Origin: Bugula neritina
Taxonomy: Eukaryota; Bryozoa; Gymnolaemata; Cheilostomatida; Bugulidae
Length of the DNA: 64,000 nt
NCBI GenBank assembly: GCA_964035545.1
Contig: OZ037765.1
Coordinates: 30,678,004 to 30,742,003, forward strand
Direction of reading: 5' to 3'
Shown here: one piece after another, positions 14,401-26,164 of the stretch
Layout: every line of letters begins with the position of its first letter
How positions within the stretch are numbered: position 1 is the stretch's first letter
Position numbers and translations under genes: made by a program
The notes under the pieces: model-generated
The model's input: only the letters and a program-made list of their open reading frames with translations
Database searches by the model: none
Told to the model about the DNA's origin: nothing

Positions 14401-15617
14401 CTGAAAAGCTGACTTTTCAGTACCAGTAAAATATCTCAGCAGCAAAGCATGATATCTGAATAAAAATTGCACTGCTGGAATCCTGAGATATTTCTCCAGT
14501 GTAAGTTTTTTTCTTTTTTTAATAACTCTGCTAGATTGCTCATAAATTGGTGATTTATACACTGGAAATGCCATATTTTCTCATAAGAAACTAGCAGCGC
14601 GCAGCGCTTCACGCTTCACTGAGCACGTAGGGATGAGAAGATATTGGCGCCTACATAATAATTACAGGCTAGCTAGCTGGCAGGCTATAATGAATAGCTT
14701 GCTTTGTACTTTGTTTATGTAGCACCAATAATGGAATGTTGATAGATAACGCAGCCCTAACGAAGGTTGCTGCTTATTGGTTGTAGTTTAATCTTAGGCT
14801 AAACAATTACAAATAGGCAACACGCATGCCACCCGCAGAGCAATATTATTCAAGAACCCGAACTACATTTTGAGAGAAATTTCTGATATTCTTAGTGAGG
14901 ATGCCCTTAACTATCCACCATTTTCTCTAGACTTTGACCACTGTTTAAAACATAAGCTTTTAGAAATACTGCCATGCATTACCAGCCATTCAAAGAGAAC
15001 TAATTGAGTACAAGTTCTGGTAGAATGGAGCCAGAAAATGCATAGCAGCTACCGCCTTTATGATTAAAATTGAAACTTGAAACAAAATTTATTATATCAG
15101 TTTTTTGGTGATAATTAGTGATATTCAATATTATATTAAAATATAGTGAAATCAAAATATATGGGAAATAAAGCACTTACGTATGAAGGTCACTATGCCA
15201 ATTTATTTTTAGATCTTTCATAAGATATGATTTCCATGTCGTGCTGCCGCATTTAGCTGCCGCACAATAAAACAGCCGATGGTGAGGTGATGTCATCCAT
15301 ATCCAGTTAGTTAAACGATGACTCAGCTGGTTGTAGTCTGGGTAACTCTTCACAACCGACTTCTTGTAGTCTGAACAATATTTTCTCACTTTCTCTACTC
15401 GAAGAGCACTTAAATCTTTTATTGAATACTCTGTGTGATTTTTTTCCCACGAGCCAGTTGGGATTGAAGTTAGAGTTGGAGATAGCGAGTTAGATTTATA
15501 AAAGAAGTTGCCTTTTGTCTGAATGATAACGCATAGTACTGCGAAAAGAACCAAGAATGTTACTGTGGCCTTGGCAGCTGAAAGATTCTGGCAGCAGGTA
15601 TCATGTGTGTATTTCAT
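8478..15617 (-). CDS. Carbohydrate sulfotransferase, HNK-1-ST/CHST8-14 type, copy 1
   Basis: Predicted 330-residue type II Golgi enzyme that moves sulfate from PAPS to a hydroxyl of a glycan; the acceptor sugar cannot be told from the sequence. Coding exons in transcript order: 15617-15181, 12387-12210, 9839-9677, 8692-8478 (phases 2, 0, 1). Residues about 14-33 form the signal anchor (VTFLVLFAVLCVII), followed by a short stalk with an NHT sequon. Residues 113-132 hold the 5'-phosphosulfate loop (AAAKCGSTTWKSYL) and about 179-193 the 3'-phosphate loop (RLIIVRNPWARLLSAY). Exon 3 has the conserved GWKAY, ITF-like, and C-x2-C stretches, which run into LKLEEMDKGEEYL at the exon 3/4 join. The length fits the family (about 330-450). 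This is the most diverged copy and has the longest introns, both swollen by mobile elements (about 10.7-12.0 kb and 14.2-14.9 kb). It is convergent with PRKDC. Confidence 0.85.
10769..11640. mobile_element. hAT-like DNA-transposon remnant with multiplied terminus
   Basis: This intron segment of sulfotransferase copy 1 has no counterpart in copies 2-5. It opens with four full and one partial tandem copies of the 13-mer CAGGGCTGTCTAA (10770-10830). The 13-mer is followed by GTGGCTCTCAGCC and GTGGCCCTCAG. CAGGG-TGTC termini followed by GGCC-rich text are typical of hAT elements. I see no matching right terminus and no transposase frame, so it is a non-autonomous or broken copy. The right limit is a guess based on where GC-richer text changes character. 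Confidence 0.4.
11649..11985 (+). mobile_element. Possible solo LTR
   Basis: This GC-richer stretch begins TGTCACTATGG. It holds a downstream ATTAAA followed by a GT-rich tract ending near GGTGTTGCA, the usual order of LTR polyadenylation elements. It sits in a copy-1 intron and is absent from the other copies. I could not find a convincing 4-6 bp target duplication, so the limits and the identity are tentative. Confidence 0.25.
14169..14916. mobile_element. 748-bp non-autonomous TIR element in intron 1 of copy 1
   Basis: The ends are 17-bp inverted repeats with one mismatch: GGATAGTTAAGGGCAAC at the left and the complement of GGATAGTTAAGGGCATC at the right. The flanking DNA matches uninterrupted text in copies 2 and 3 (near 20235 and 25345), so this is an insertion. 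Inside, 14235-14330 and 14415-14510 form an imperfect tandem duplication with a period near 180 bp (shared TTCAGTACCAGTAAAAT and TTTCTCCAGTGTAAGTTTTT). The 98-residue minus-strand frame inside crosses this duplication and looks non-coding. No transposase is present. The superfamily is unknown because the target duplication is unclear. Confidence 0.6.
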
Positions 15618-17235
15618 TTCCTAGCTTTTCCAGTACTGCTGTGACCTACAAACACAGCGGCAGCATCATAAAGTTTGCTCAATTGAGAATTTTTACAACA
15701 AAATTCAATTTTATCAGATTACAAAATATGATTGCAAGTTTAGTAGATATATGTAGTAATGCGACTGTGTTGGTAATGATTGTGAAAACTCAAAAGTATT
15801 TTAATAAAGTGTTATAGGAGAAAACGTGGAAAAATTTGTAAAGACAGATTGAACCAACCTTTGAAGTTGTATGCTGACAACCAATCTAGCTGTGATGAAC
15901 TTTTACTCAGAGTTATGAATATAATAATAATTACTGGTAGCTTTATTACTATAGCCTACTGGCTGAATTGTACAATCACAATATTAACAAAGGACACTTG
16001 ATATTTTTTATCAACTGCACAACAATAAAGACTAGGCTTGAATGGCTATTGTAATTTGCATTCAATGATTTCTAATAAAAATGTCTTGTTTGAGCGAATG
16101 AAATATTTATTACTTATAGTGAACTAAGTTGCATAGTCCTGGGTATCATACTACAGAGTATAGACTCTACAGATAAATAGAAACAGGCTGCTCTGTGTAA
16201 TCATATAAGTATGAATTGATTCAGCTTGTAAAAATACAAGCTTCTGATATATGGTTTACATATTATATGTTAGAGCCATGGAAACTACATTCTATCTGCT
16301 GCAAGATTAAGGTATCACACTCCCCTTGTCCAAATTACAGCTGATGGAGATAAACATCTTCCCAATTAATAACAAACACACAGCACCCTTCACTCAGCTC
16401 ACCCCGTTCAGTCTCTTTCTTGCATTTGATCCTGGTGTTGATCCTATTTTATTCTAAACTATACTGCTAACTTTAACTTTTAATATCTATAGCCAGGTAG
16501 TTTAGTAGTTTTCTCACTTATCAGCATGCGTAGCCTGTGTTTTAAACATTTATGCCAGCTCAGTAATTAGTCTGAGTGCTACAGCAGTAAAGAAAAGAAT
16601 ATCAAGCAATAAAATAGAAAACTAATATATTTTAAAGGCAGCATGCTTGGGCATACTACCCTGAAGTTGAATTTATAGCTGATGACCAATATATACAAAA
16701 ATAACTCGATGGTGAATAAGTGTAACATGTCAAGGATTCTATCATGAAAAGCTAACAATTCTTTAACATTTTGTAGTGTTGATATTACCCAGTAGTTCGG
16801 TAGTGTAATGGTGCCAAGGGCCTGCTGGTAAGCCAGAGGTCTTGAGTTCTAATCTCAGTGGGAGCAAATGTATTAAACTCTTAAACTGCTGAGAGCATTT
16901 TAAAATTTTAGTGGCTTAATGTTTATAGTGATCATTGGTGACAGTAATACTGTTGTAGGTAGAAATAGTTACCTTAAGATTATTTACCTATTACAAATTT
17001 CAATGTAGTTGAAACATACAATATTTTATTAATGAGAAATTGTCATTGTAAAAGATGTTATTTATTATTATACGTGCATATATATTCATTCGGTTACTAA
17101 GCAATGTGGAATACAGAAAGTATCAAATTTACAAGGTATGGTTTCAGCTAGGAGAGACATGAATATGTGAAGCGTACAGATACAAAGACAATAGTCAGTT
17201 TACAGAGCGATATACTATAACTTGTCATATTATAG
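15618..17235. other. Intergenic: shared 5' flank of copy 1 and 3' flank of copy 2
   Basis: There is no gene here. The first 400 bases or so are closely related to the 5' flanks of copies 2-4. On the minus strand, TTTGTAG next to GTCACAGCAG about 30 bases before the ATG looks like a 3' splice site of a 5'-UTR intron (15645/15646). The right half matches the 3' flanks of copies 3 to 5 (for example TTCGGTTACTAAGCAAT). Confidence 0.5.
16793..16873 (+). repeat. tRNA-like sequence (SINE head or tRNA pseudogene)
   Basis: TAGTGTAATGGTGCCAAGG resembles a type-2 promoter A box. About 40 bases later GAGTTCTAATC resembles a B box. The ends do not pair as an acceptor stem, so it is not a working tRNA gene. 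A related arrangement in copies 3-5 is not obvious, so it probably inserted after duplication. Confidence 0.4.
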
Positions 17236-20200
17236 TTATTGGAATGGAGATAGTGGATAGTCAAACAGTGCAATGTCATCCTTATACAGTCTCTGTAGCT
17301 GTTGAATCATTTTCTCTGGCAGTTCAGCGTAGTAATCTCTGTATTGGCTTTTATACTTCATCTTGTTTAGTGGCTTATAGTCTGGTTGTATACTGAAATT
17401 CAACTGTTTCATTAGATATTTTTCCCCTTTATCCATTTCTTCAAGTTTTACTGTAAAAAATACAATTATTATTTTATTTGCTTTGCTTTGCAAATAGATG
17501 AAAGTAGGATAATTTTGAGACAGTAATATATAATGGGTAACAGGAAAATATATAAATACACACCTGTTAGCCTGTTACATTACTCAAAGCAGTTGGTATG
17601 CATACTATAGAATATAGATAGTCTTACAATTACATAACCTGACTAGCAGCTTAATCCTGTCATATATTATTGTTATTAGTGGGTTAATCATTCATTCTTA
17701 TGTAAACTGTTATTTGCTTATCATTACCACATGACCAGTTGTCATTGTATTTACTACTCATCCCTGTTTTACTTGTCAGTCAGTTGCCTGCTAGTGCTCT
17801 ATTAATACAGACGTATACTACGTGTACTACGCAAACTACTTCAAATCAAAGCAGAAAAAATACGCCAACACATTCATATGACACATTCATATGTCGTACA
17901 GCCTGAGATTTGCTCACGAACTGATCTAATATGCCCTTATTTCAAAGAAGTCACTGGGTCAGTTCTTAACTAGGCAGATTTGTTAGAGGTAGAAGCATAT
18001 TTGCAATTTACTTACAAACTTTAAGCGCCAAATCAAATTTTTAAACCAGCTGCATTTCCCTATTTATTAGAATATATAATTCAACTCTACAGAAAATCCC
18101 CTTCAGAGTAGCTTTTGGATAATAATACTGCTACACAATATAAGCCACTGTAATTTAAGAGATGAAAATGCAAATAATAAAAATACCGTTACATACAAAT
18201 TATGTTGTAATCCATAAGACAGACTCCACATGAAGATGTAATTGGCTCAGTGTGGGAATCATACACTACTTTCTCTGGTTTCTGTAGAACACAGTCTATG
18301 AACTGCTGAAATGTGATGTTAGTTAAGCCTTCATAAGCCTTCCAGCCATAACAATAATTCTGAAAAATAACAAGTAATAGCTCTATAATTATAAGTGTAC
18401 ATTTAGTAAGTAACATCCTTGTATCTGTGCTGGGAAGGTATAGCACAGGATGTTGTTAAGAATGACATATGAAGTTGTTGGAACAGCTATGGCAATCTAA
18501 ATATTGGGTCAGCTTTTAGATGAGGCAAACATCAATGTCATTCAATTAACCTTTCCGGGTATTGATCACAATATACAGATACAAAGTCAAATTATTTTAA
18601 TGTTTGCTGGCTGTAACAGCAGTTTACTCTTATATAAGTTATGCATAAAACAACTTGTACTATTTCAATGTTAAAGCATCAATTTTTTCAATTCTATTAA
18701 TAAAAAAAAATTATTTTGAAAACCTGTAGAATAGAAAATAAATAATATATTTTATCATATAATCTGAACTTTTCACCAAGCTACATACTATATTATATAA
18801 TCATATTACTCTATAGGTAGTTCTGTTATTGGCATCAATTTTATTGACAAAATATTTTTGGAAAGTCACATTTTATTCTGAATTCAATGAATTAAAATTT
18901 AATTGTTAATGATGATGCAAGAAATAAAATTACAGACCTTAATAAAGGTGTGAAAATCTTATGCAATCAAATGGCTGACCATGGCACATGGTTAATAAAC
19001 TAGAATGGGATATCAGTCATTGCCAGAGATGTTGCTTGATGTTTATAGGTAACAAGGAAACCCAGAATTTGGAATTGTCAGTTTGTTTTAAAATTTAAAA
19101 CTTTTTATTTATAGGTAGGTACCTTTTCGTCATTATAGAATATAGTAAAAAGATAACTTTAACGGAATGGTCATTAAACTGTTTGACATATATGGCATAT
19201 ATTAGAGTTAACTCAAAAATATGTAAGTATACCTACACATTTGCTGAAAACTAATCAAAAAATATACAACGCATAATATAACTGTAGACAAAATATTTTA
19301 CATATAAATTCATTATTTTACCTTCAAGCTATACTTCATTGTTACAATTTTATCTTGGTAAGCAGATAAAATTCTGGCCCAAGGGTTACGGGCTATGATC
19401 AACCTGTGTTCTGGCCGATATGTCTCTAAAAACCTTACACTATCTCCCATATAATTTGTCAGTACAGCATTAGAAGTTCCTAAATGCTTTATGGCAGCTC
19501 TAAAAAAGATTCATTTTAAACCACATGCTATTATTTATTTAATGTACCACATAGCATCAGCACTTCTAACATCAAACAAGTAAAGGTTTATATGGCTCGA
19601 AGGAAAACTGTATGGAATTTTGCATTATCTAAAATCAGTGGCCAAAGTTGGAGGGTAGCTTTACCGGTTTTCCGTGAGGCCCCCTGAAAACATATCCCAT
19701 TGCATTCAGTAGTGTACTCTATGTGAAATTAGAGATCAGATGGTGGATGGTTTTACATCAAGTTGGTTATCAAAAGCCAAAACACACAGGCATTGTTATT
19801 ACTCACTTGTAATAAATTAGCAGTTTGATTTGTTATTTTTAGTATTTTATTTATGCATGTCTTATTTGTGGAAATTTAAAGTTGCAAATGACTTTTAACA
19901 AATGAGTATCAGTATAATAGGTCTTTTTCTTTATAAATTCAAAATCCATAACAACTTGATTTATGCTTGTATATATACATATATACATACACTGATGAAA
20001 TCATATTTATGTTTTATACTTTTGAAATTAACTCAACATTCCTTATTTTTTTCTAGTTTATTTTGCCCTAAAGTCATTAAAATTGCAGTTTGAAGTAAAA
20101 GGGCAAATTCAAAAAGCTTCCGAGGCATCAAGAAGGTTCTTTACTTTTCCCTGGCATTTGACTTCATAAGATATAAAAACTTGAGTTCTCGTAGCATATC

Positions 20201-20986
20201 CTAGACACTAACATACTTATAGGTGTTAATCTAGTTAGAGCACACCACCATTTTCTCCAGAATTTGACCCTGCATGTTTAAAACATACGATTTTAGAAAT
20301 ACTGAAGTACACTCCCATCCATTCAAAGAAAACTAAAGTACAATTTCTGATAGAATAAAACAGAAGATGCGTTGTAGTTAGTCTTTTTATAATGAAAATT
20401 GAAATTTGAAACAAATTTTTTGGTAATAAGTGTTTAGGAAACAATAATCAATATTATCTTAAAACATAATGAATGAAATTATAAGATGTGGCAAATAAAG
20501 CACTTACTCATGAATGTCACCATGCCAATCTATTTTTAGATCTTTCATAAGATATGATTTCCATGTTGTGCTGCCACATTTAGCTGTCGCACAAAAAAAC
20601 AGCCGATGGTGAGGTGATGTCATCCATACCCAGTTAGTCAAGCCACCACCAATTCGGTTGTAGTCTGGGTAACTCTTCACAACATACTTTTTGTAGTATG
20701 AACAGTATTTTCTTACTTTCTCCACTCGAAGAGCACTTAAATTTTTTCTTGAATACTCTGTGTGGTTCTGTCTTGCTCTATGGTTTGAGACCCCTGCTGG
20801 GTGGTTTGTTTCTCCTGCATTAGTTGAAACTTTTACTGGAGGAATTGAAGGTAAATCTTTAAATTCATTAAAGAAGTTGCTTCTCATCGGAGTGATGACG
20901 CAGAGCACTGTGAGCAGAACCAAGAATGTTACTGTGATCTTGACAACTGAAAGATTCAGACGGCAGGTAGAATGTCTGAATTTCAT
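17236..20986 (-). CDS. Carbohydrate sulfotransferase, HNK-1-ST/CHST8-14 type, copy 2
   Basis: Predicted 344-residue paralogue of copy 1 with the same four-exon plan: 20986-20508, 19499-19322, 18359-18197, 17450-17236. The signal anchor is near residues 14-31. The stalk is longer than in copy 1 and has an NHTEYS sequon. The 5'-phosphosulfate loop reads FCATAKCGSTTWKSYLM and the 3'-phosphate loop RLIIARNPWARILSAYQDK. The IIVRN to IIARN change is conservative. The exon 3 motif GVCLMDYNII joins LKLEEMDKG in exon 4, and the C-terminus is YPLSPFQ. It is closest to copy 3 in exons and in introns, so the two probably arose from a recent duplication. All splice sites are canonical, with no internal stop. 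PAPS-dependent sulfotransferase activity is inferred from the motifs; the glycan acceptor is unknown. Confidence 0.86.
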
Positions 20987-22498
20987 TTCCTAGCTTTTCC
21001 AGTTCTGCTGTAACCTATTATACAAACGCAGGGGCAGCATCATAAGGCTTGCTCAATTAATAATTCATAATATAAAATTCAATTTTATCAGATTTCGAAT
21101 GATTGTAAGTTCAGTATATATATGTAGTAATATTACTGTGATTGGTGTCATAGACTGTTAGAGTATTCGAACTATGCCAGGTATGCATTCCCATTGTTGC
21201 CATCTTTTACTGAATTCTAAGAAATAAAGTGCTATTTGTATAATGGCTAAATAAATCAACAAAAACATGAACCTTAATTAAGCTATAATATAACATAACT
21301 ATAGTAGATATATGTAGTAATGTGACTGTGATGGTAATGATTGCGAAAACTCAAGATGTTTTTAATAAAGTGTTATAGGAGAAAACATGGAAAAGTTTGT
21401 AAAGACAGATTAAACCAACCTTTGAAGTTGTATGCTGACAACCAATCTAGCTGTGATGAACTTTTACTAACAGTTACGAATATAATAGTCATTACTGGTA
21501 GCTTTTTTGACTATAGCCTACTGGCTGAATCATACAATCACAATATTAACAAAGGACACTTGATAGTTTTTTATCAACTGTACAAAAATAACAAGGGCTA
21601 GGCTTGAATGTCTATTGTAATTTGCATTCAATGATTTCTATTAGAAATGTCTTGCTTCGGCAAACAAAATATTGATTACTAGTGAACTAAGTTGCATAGT
21701 CCTGGGTATCGTATTATAGTGTTTAGAAATTAAGAGAAACAGTCAAGCTGCTCCTGTATTCATATAAGTGTGAATTGATCAGCTATTAAGGCTTGAGTCA
21801 AAAAATACAAGCCTCTGATATATGGTTTACATATAATATGTTATATAGCCTCAAAAATTACATTAGTAATTTCCATTGCAAAGTAATTTAAAATGCAAGC
21901 TTTTTGACATTTCTTTATTTTGCTATATAAGCCTCAAATAGTTCTATTTAAAGGTTTTGTCTACTTTTTTCAAAGCTTGTGCATTCTGGTTGCTAAAAAA
22001 GTTAAGAAACAAGTCTTTGCAAAACATGCAGTAAATTTAATTCAACAAGTTTTGCAAAAGTGCCTCTCTATTACTTTGAACTATAACACAAACTCTTACC
22101 AGCAATAAACACTGTTTCCTCTCTCCATGTCCATTATATCTGTCTTGACAGTTATTTTCAGCAGCTGTGTTATTTTTTAAAACAATCCTTAATGAGAACA
22201 AACAGTAGTACTGTTGTAGGTAGAAATAGTTACCTTAAGATTATTTACCTATTACAAATTCCAATGTAGTTGAAACATACAATATCTTATTAGTGGGAAA
22301 TTGTAATTGTAAAAGATGTTATTTATTATTATTCGTGTTTATATTCATTCGGTTACTAAGCAATGTGGAATACAGAAAGTGTCAAATTTACAAGGTTTGG
22401 TTTCAGCTATGAGAGACATAAAAATGTGAAGCGTGCAGTTACAAAGACAATAGTCAGTTTACAGAGTGATATACTATAACTTGTCATAATTATTATAG
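20987..22498. other. Intergenic between copies 2 and 3
   Basis: There is no gene here. The text is paralogous to the other inter-copy spacers. Compared with copies 1, 3 and 4, about 190 extra bases near 21120-21310 repeat the motif AGTAGATATATGTAGTAAT, which now occurs on both sides of the extra segment. This suggests a local duplication that pushed the conserved 5' block further from the ATG. Confidence 0.4.
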
Positions 22499-25400
22499 TT
22501 ATTGGAATGGAGATAGTGGATAGTCAAACAGTGCAATGTCATCTTTATACAGTCTCTGTAGCTGTTGAATCATATTCTCTGGCAGTTCAGCGTAGTAATC
22601 TCTGTATTGGTTTTTATACTTCATCTTGTTTAGTGGCTTATACTTTGGTTGTATACTGAAATTTAACTGTTTCATTAGATATTCTTCTCCTTTATCCATT
22701 TCTTCAAGTTTTACTGTAAAAATACAATCATAATTTTATTTGCTTTGCTTTGCAAATAGATGAAAGTAGGATAATTTCGAGACAGTATATATCTATTGAG
22801 TAACGGGAAAAGATACAAATATAGCCGCTGCATGCAGTGTTACATTTCTCAAAGCACCTGTAATAAGCTGCTTGCAAATCGAAGCAGGAAAAAGTACCTT
22901 AACACAATCATATGCCTTACAGCCTGAGAGCTACTTATAGACCAATCTGGTATGCCATTATTTTAAAGAAGTCACTGGGTCACTTCTTAGCTAGGTAGAT
23001 TGGTTAGAGGTAGATGCATATTTGCAATTTTCTGAGTTGTTTACTTACTAAATTTAAGCACCAATTAGAACCCAAATTAAATTTTCAAACCAGCTGCATT
23101 TCTCCATAAAATAGAATATATAATTCAACTCTACAGAAAATCCCCTTCAGAGTAGCTTTTGGATAATAATGCTGCGACACAACATAAGCTACTGTAATTT
23201 AAGAGATGAAAATGCAAATATTAAAAATATCGTTGCATACAAATTATGTTGTAATCCATAAGACAAACTCCACATGAAGACACGATTGGCTGAGTGTGGG
23301 AATCATACACTACTTTCTCTGGTTTCTGTAGAACACAGTCTACAAACTGCTGAAATGTGATGTTAGTTAAGCCTTTATAAGCCTTCCAGCCATAACAATA
23401 ATTCTGAAAAATAACAAGTAATAGCTCTATAATTATAAGTGTACATTTATTAAGTAACATCCTTGTATCTGTGCAGTGAAGGTATAGCACAGGATGTTGT
23501 TAAAAATGACATATGAAGTTGTTGGAACAGCTATGACTTCATCAACTCAATCTAAATATATGGTCAGCTTTTAGATGAGGCAAACATCAATGTCATCCAA
23601 TTAATCTTTCAGCGGGTATTGATCATACAGATACAAAGTCAAATTATTTTAATGTTTGCTGGCTGTAACAGCAGTTTACTCTTATATAAGTTATGCATAA
23701 AACAACTTGTACTATTTCAATGTTAAAGCATCAATCTTTTCAATTCTATTAATAAAAAAAATTATTTTTAAAAGCTGTAGAATAGAAAATAAATAATATA
23801 TTCTACTATATAATCTGTACTTTTCACCAAGCTACATACTATATATATACTTGTATTACTCTATAGGTAGTACTGTTATTGGCATCAATTTTATTAACAA
23901 AATATTTTTGGGAAGTCAAATTTTATTCTGAATTCAATAAATTAGAATTTAATTGTTAATGATGATGCAAGAAATAAAATTACAGACCTAAATAAAGGTG
24001 TGAAAATCTTATGCAATCAAATGGCTGAACATGGCACATGGTTAATAAACTAGAATGGGATATCGGTCATTGCCAGAGATGTTGCTTGGTGTTTATAGGT
24101 AACAAGGAAACCCAGAATTTGGAATTGTAAGTTTGTTTTAAAATTTAAGACTTCTTTCGCTCATCATAGAATATAATGAAAAGGATAACTGTAACGGAAT
24201 GGTCATTAAACTGTTTGACATATATGGCATATATTAGAGTTAACTCAAAAATATGTAAGTATACCTACACATTTGTTGAAAACTAATCAAAAAATATGCA
24301 ATGCATGATATAACTGTAGATAAAAAAGATATTTTACATATAGTACATTATTTTACCTTCAAGCTATACTTCATTGTTACAATTTTATCTTGGTAAGCAG
24401 ATAAAATTCTGGCCCAAGGATTACGGACTATGATCAACCTGTGTTCTGGCCGATATGTTTCTAAAAACTTTACACTATCTCTCTTATAGTCTTTTTTTAT
24501 AGTACTAGAAGCTCCTAAATGCTTTATGGCAGCTCTAAAAAAGATTCATTTTAAAACACATGCTGTTATTTATTTAATGCACCACATAGCATCAGCACTT
24601 CTAACATCAAACAAATAAAGGTTTATATGGCTCAAAGGGAAAGTGTAAGGAATTTTGCATCATCTTAAATCAGTGGCCAAAGTTGGAGGGTAGCTTCACC
24701 AGTTTTCCGTGAGGTCCCCTAGACATAACCTAACCCCCCCTCATAACATATCTCATTGCATTTAGTACTGTACTACTCTATGTGAAATTAGAGATCAGAT
24801 GGTGAATGGTTTTACATCAAGTTGGTTATCAAAAGCCAAAACACACAGCCATTGTTATTACTCATTTGAAATAATTCAGCAGAATTAATTAGCATTTCCT
24901 CCATCTTAACTGTTTAATTAGTTATTTTTACGTGCGTTATTTATGCATGTCTTATTTGTGGAGATCTAAAGTTACAAATGACTTTCAACAAATGAGTATC
25001 AGTAAAATAGGTCATTTTCTTTATAAAATACAAAATTTTCACCGACAAACTGATTTATGCTTGTATATACGTCATACCACACTGATGCAGCCATATATTT
25101 ATGTTTTATACTCTTGGAATTGCCAGTTAACTCAACGTTCCTTATCTTTTTTCTGGTTTATTTTGCCCTAAAAGTCATTAAAATTGCAGTCTGAAATAAG
25201 AGAACAAATTAAATTCAAAAGGATGTTGACGCATCAAGAGGGTACTGGTATTGCACTCTTTCCTGGCATCTGGCTTCATAAGATATAGAAACTTGAGATC
25301 TCATGGCATATCCTACACACTAACATACTTATAGGTGTTAATCTAGTTTGGGCACACCACCATTTTCTCCAGACTTTGACCACTGTTTAAAACATACTTG

Positions 25401-26164
25401 TTTGGAAATACTGAAATACACTCCCAGGCATTCAAAGAAAACTACTAAAGTCCAGTTTCTGATAGAATGAAGACAGAAGATGCATAACAGCTACCCTCTC
25501 TATAGTGAAAATTGAAATTTAAAACAAATATTAAAGTTTTTGGTGATGAGTTTTTAAGAAACAATGATCAATATTATATTACAATAATTATAATGAATGA
25601 AATTATAAGATGTGGGAAATAAAGCACTTACTCATGAAGGTCACCATGATAATCTATTTTTAGATCTTTCATAAGATATGATTTCCATGTTGTGCTGCCA
25701 CATTTAGCTGTCGCACAAAAAAACAGCCGATGGTGAGGTGATGTCATCCATATCCAGTCGCTCAAGCCACCACCAATTCGGTTGTAGTCTGGGTAACTTT
25801 TCATAACCAACTTTTTGAAGTCTGAACAATATTTTCTTACTCTCTCTACTCGAAGAGCACTTAGATCTTTTATTGAATACTCCATGTCATTCTGCCCTGT
25901 TGTGTGGTTTTTTTCCCATGTGTTAAGTGAGACTTTTACCAGATGAGTTGGAGTTGAATACTCCGTGTGGTTTTGCCCTGTTGTGTGTTTTTTTCCCCAT
26001 TCGTTAGTTGAGACTTTCAACAGACGAGTTGCAGATAAATCTTTAGGAAAGAAGTTGCCTCTCATTTGAATGATGATGCAGAGCACTGTGAACTGCACCA
26101 AGAGTATTACTGTCAGTTTGGCAGCTGAAAGATTGAGGCAGCAGGTAGAATGTCTGCATCTCAT
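22499..26164 (-). CDS. Carbohydrate sulfotransferase, HNK-1-ST/CHST8-14 type, copy 3 (longest stalk)
   Basis: Predicted 362-residue member of the array. Exons: 26164-25632, 24534-24357, 23403-23241, 22713-22499. The signal anchor is LTVILLVQFTVLCIII, and the catalytic motifs are FCATAKCGSTTWKSYLM (5'-PSB) and RNPWAR (3'-PB, exon 2). The stalk between membrane and catalytic domain contains an 81-bp (27-codon) in-frame tandem duplication: GAATACTCC recurs at 25875 and 25956, with HTTGQN in both units. This makes it the longest protein of the five. The exon 3 donor reads GTATGC where the others read GTATGT or GTACGT. If the splice were five bases later this copy would have GC, so I chose the first GT. 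The gene appears intact. The substrate is unknown. Confidence 0.86.

Noticed and set aside
14278-14574. 98-residue minus-strand frame
   Set aside because: It lies in the TIR element and spans its internal tandem duplication; Lys/Phe-rich composition follows from T-rich DNA.
16793-16873. Functional tRNA gene
   Set aside because: Box-like motifs exist but there is no acceptor stem pairing; listed as a tRNA-like repeat instead.
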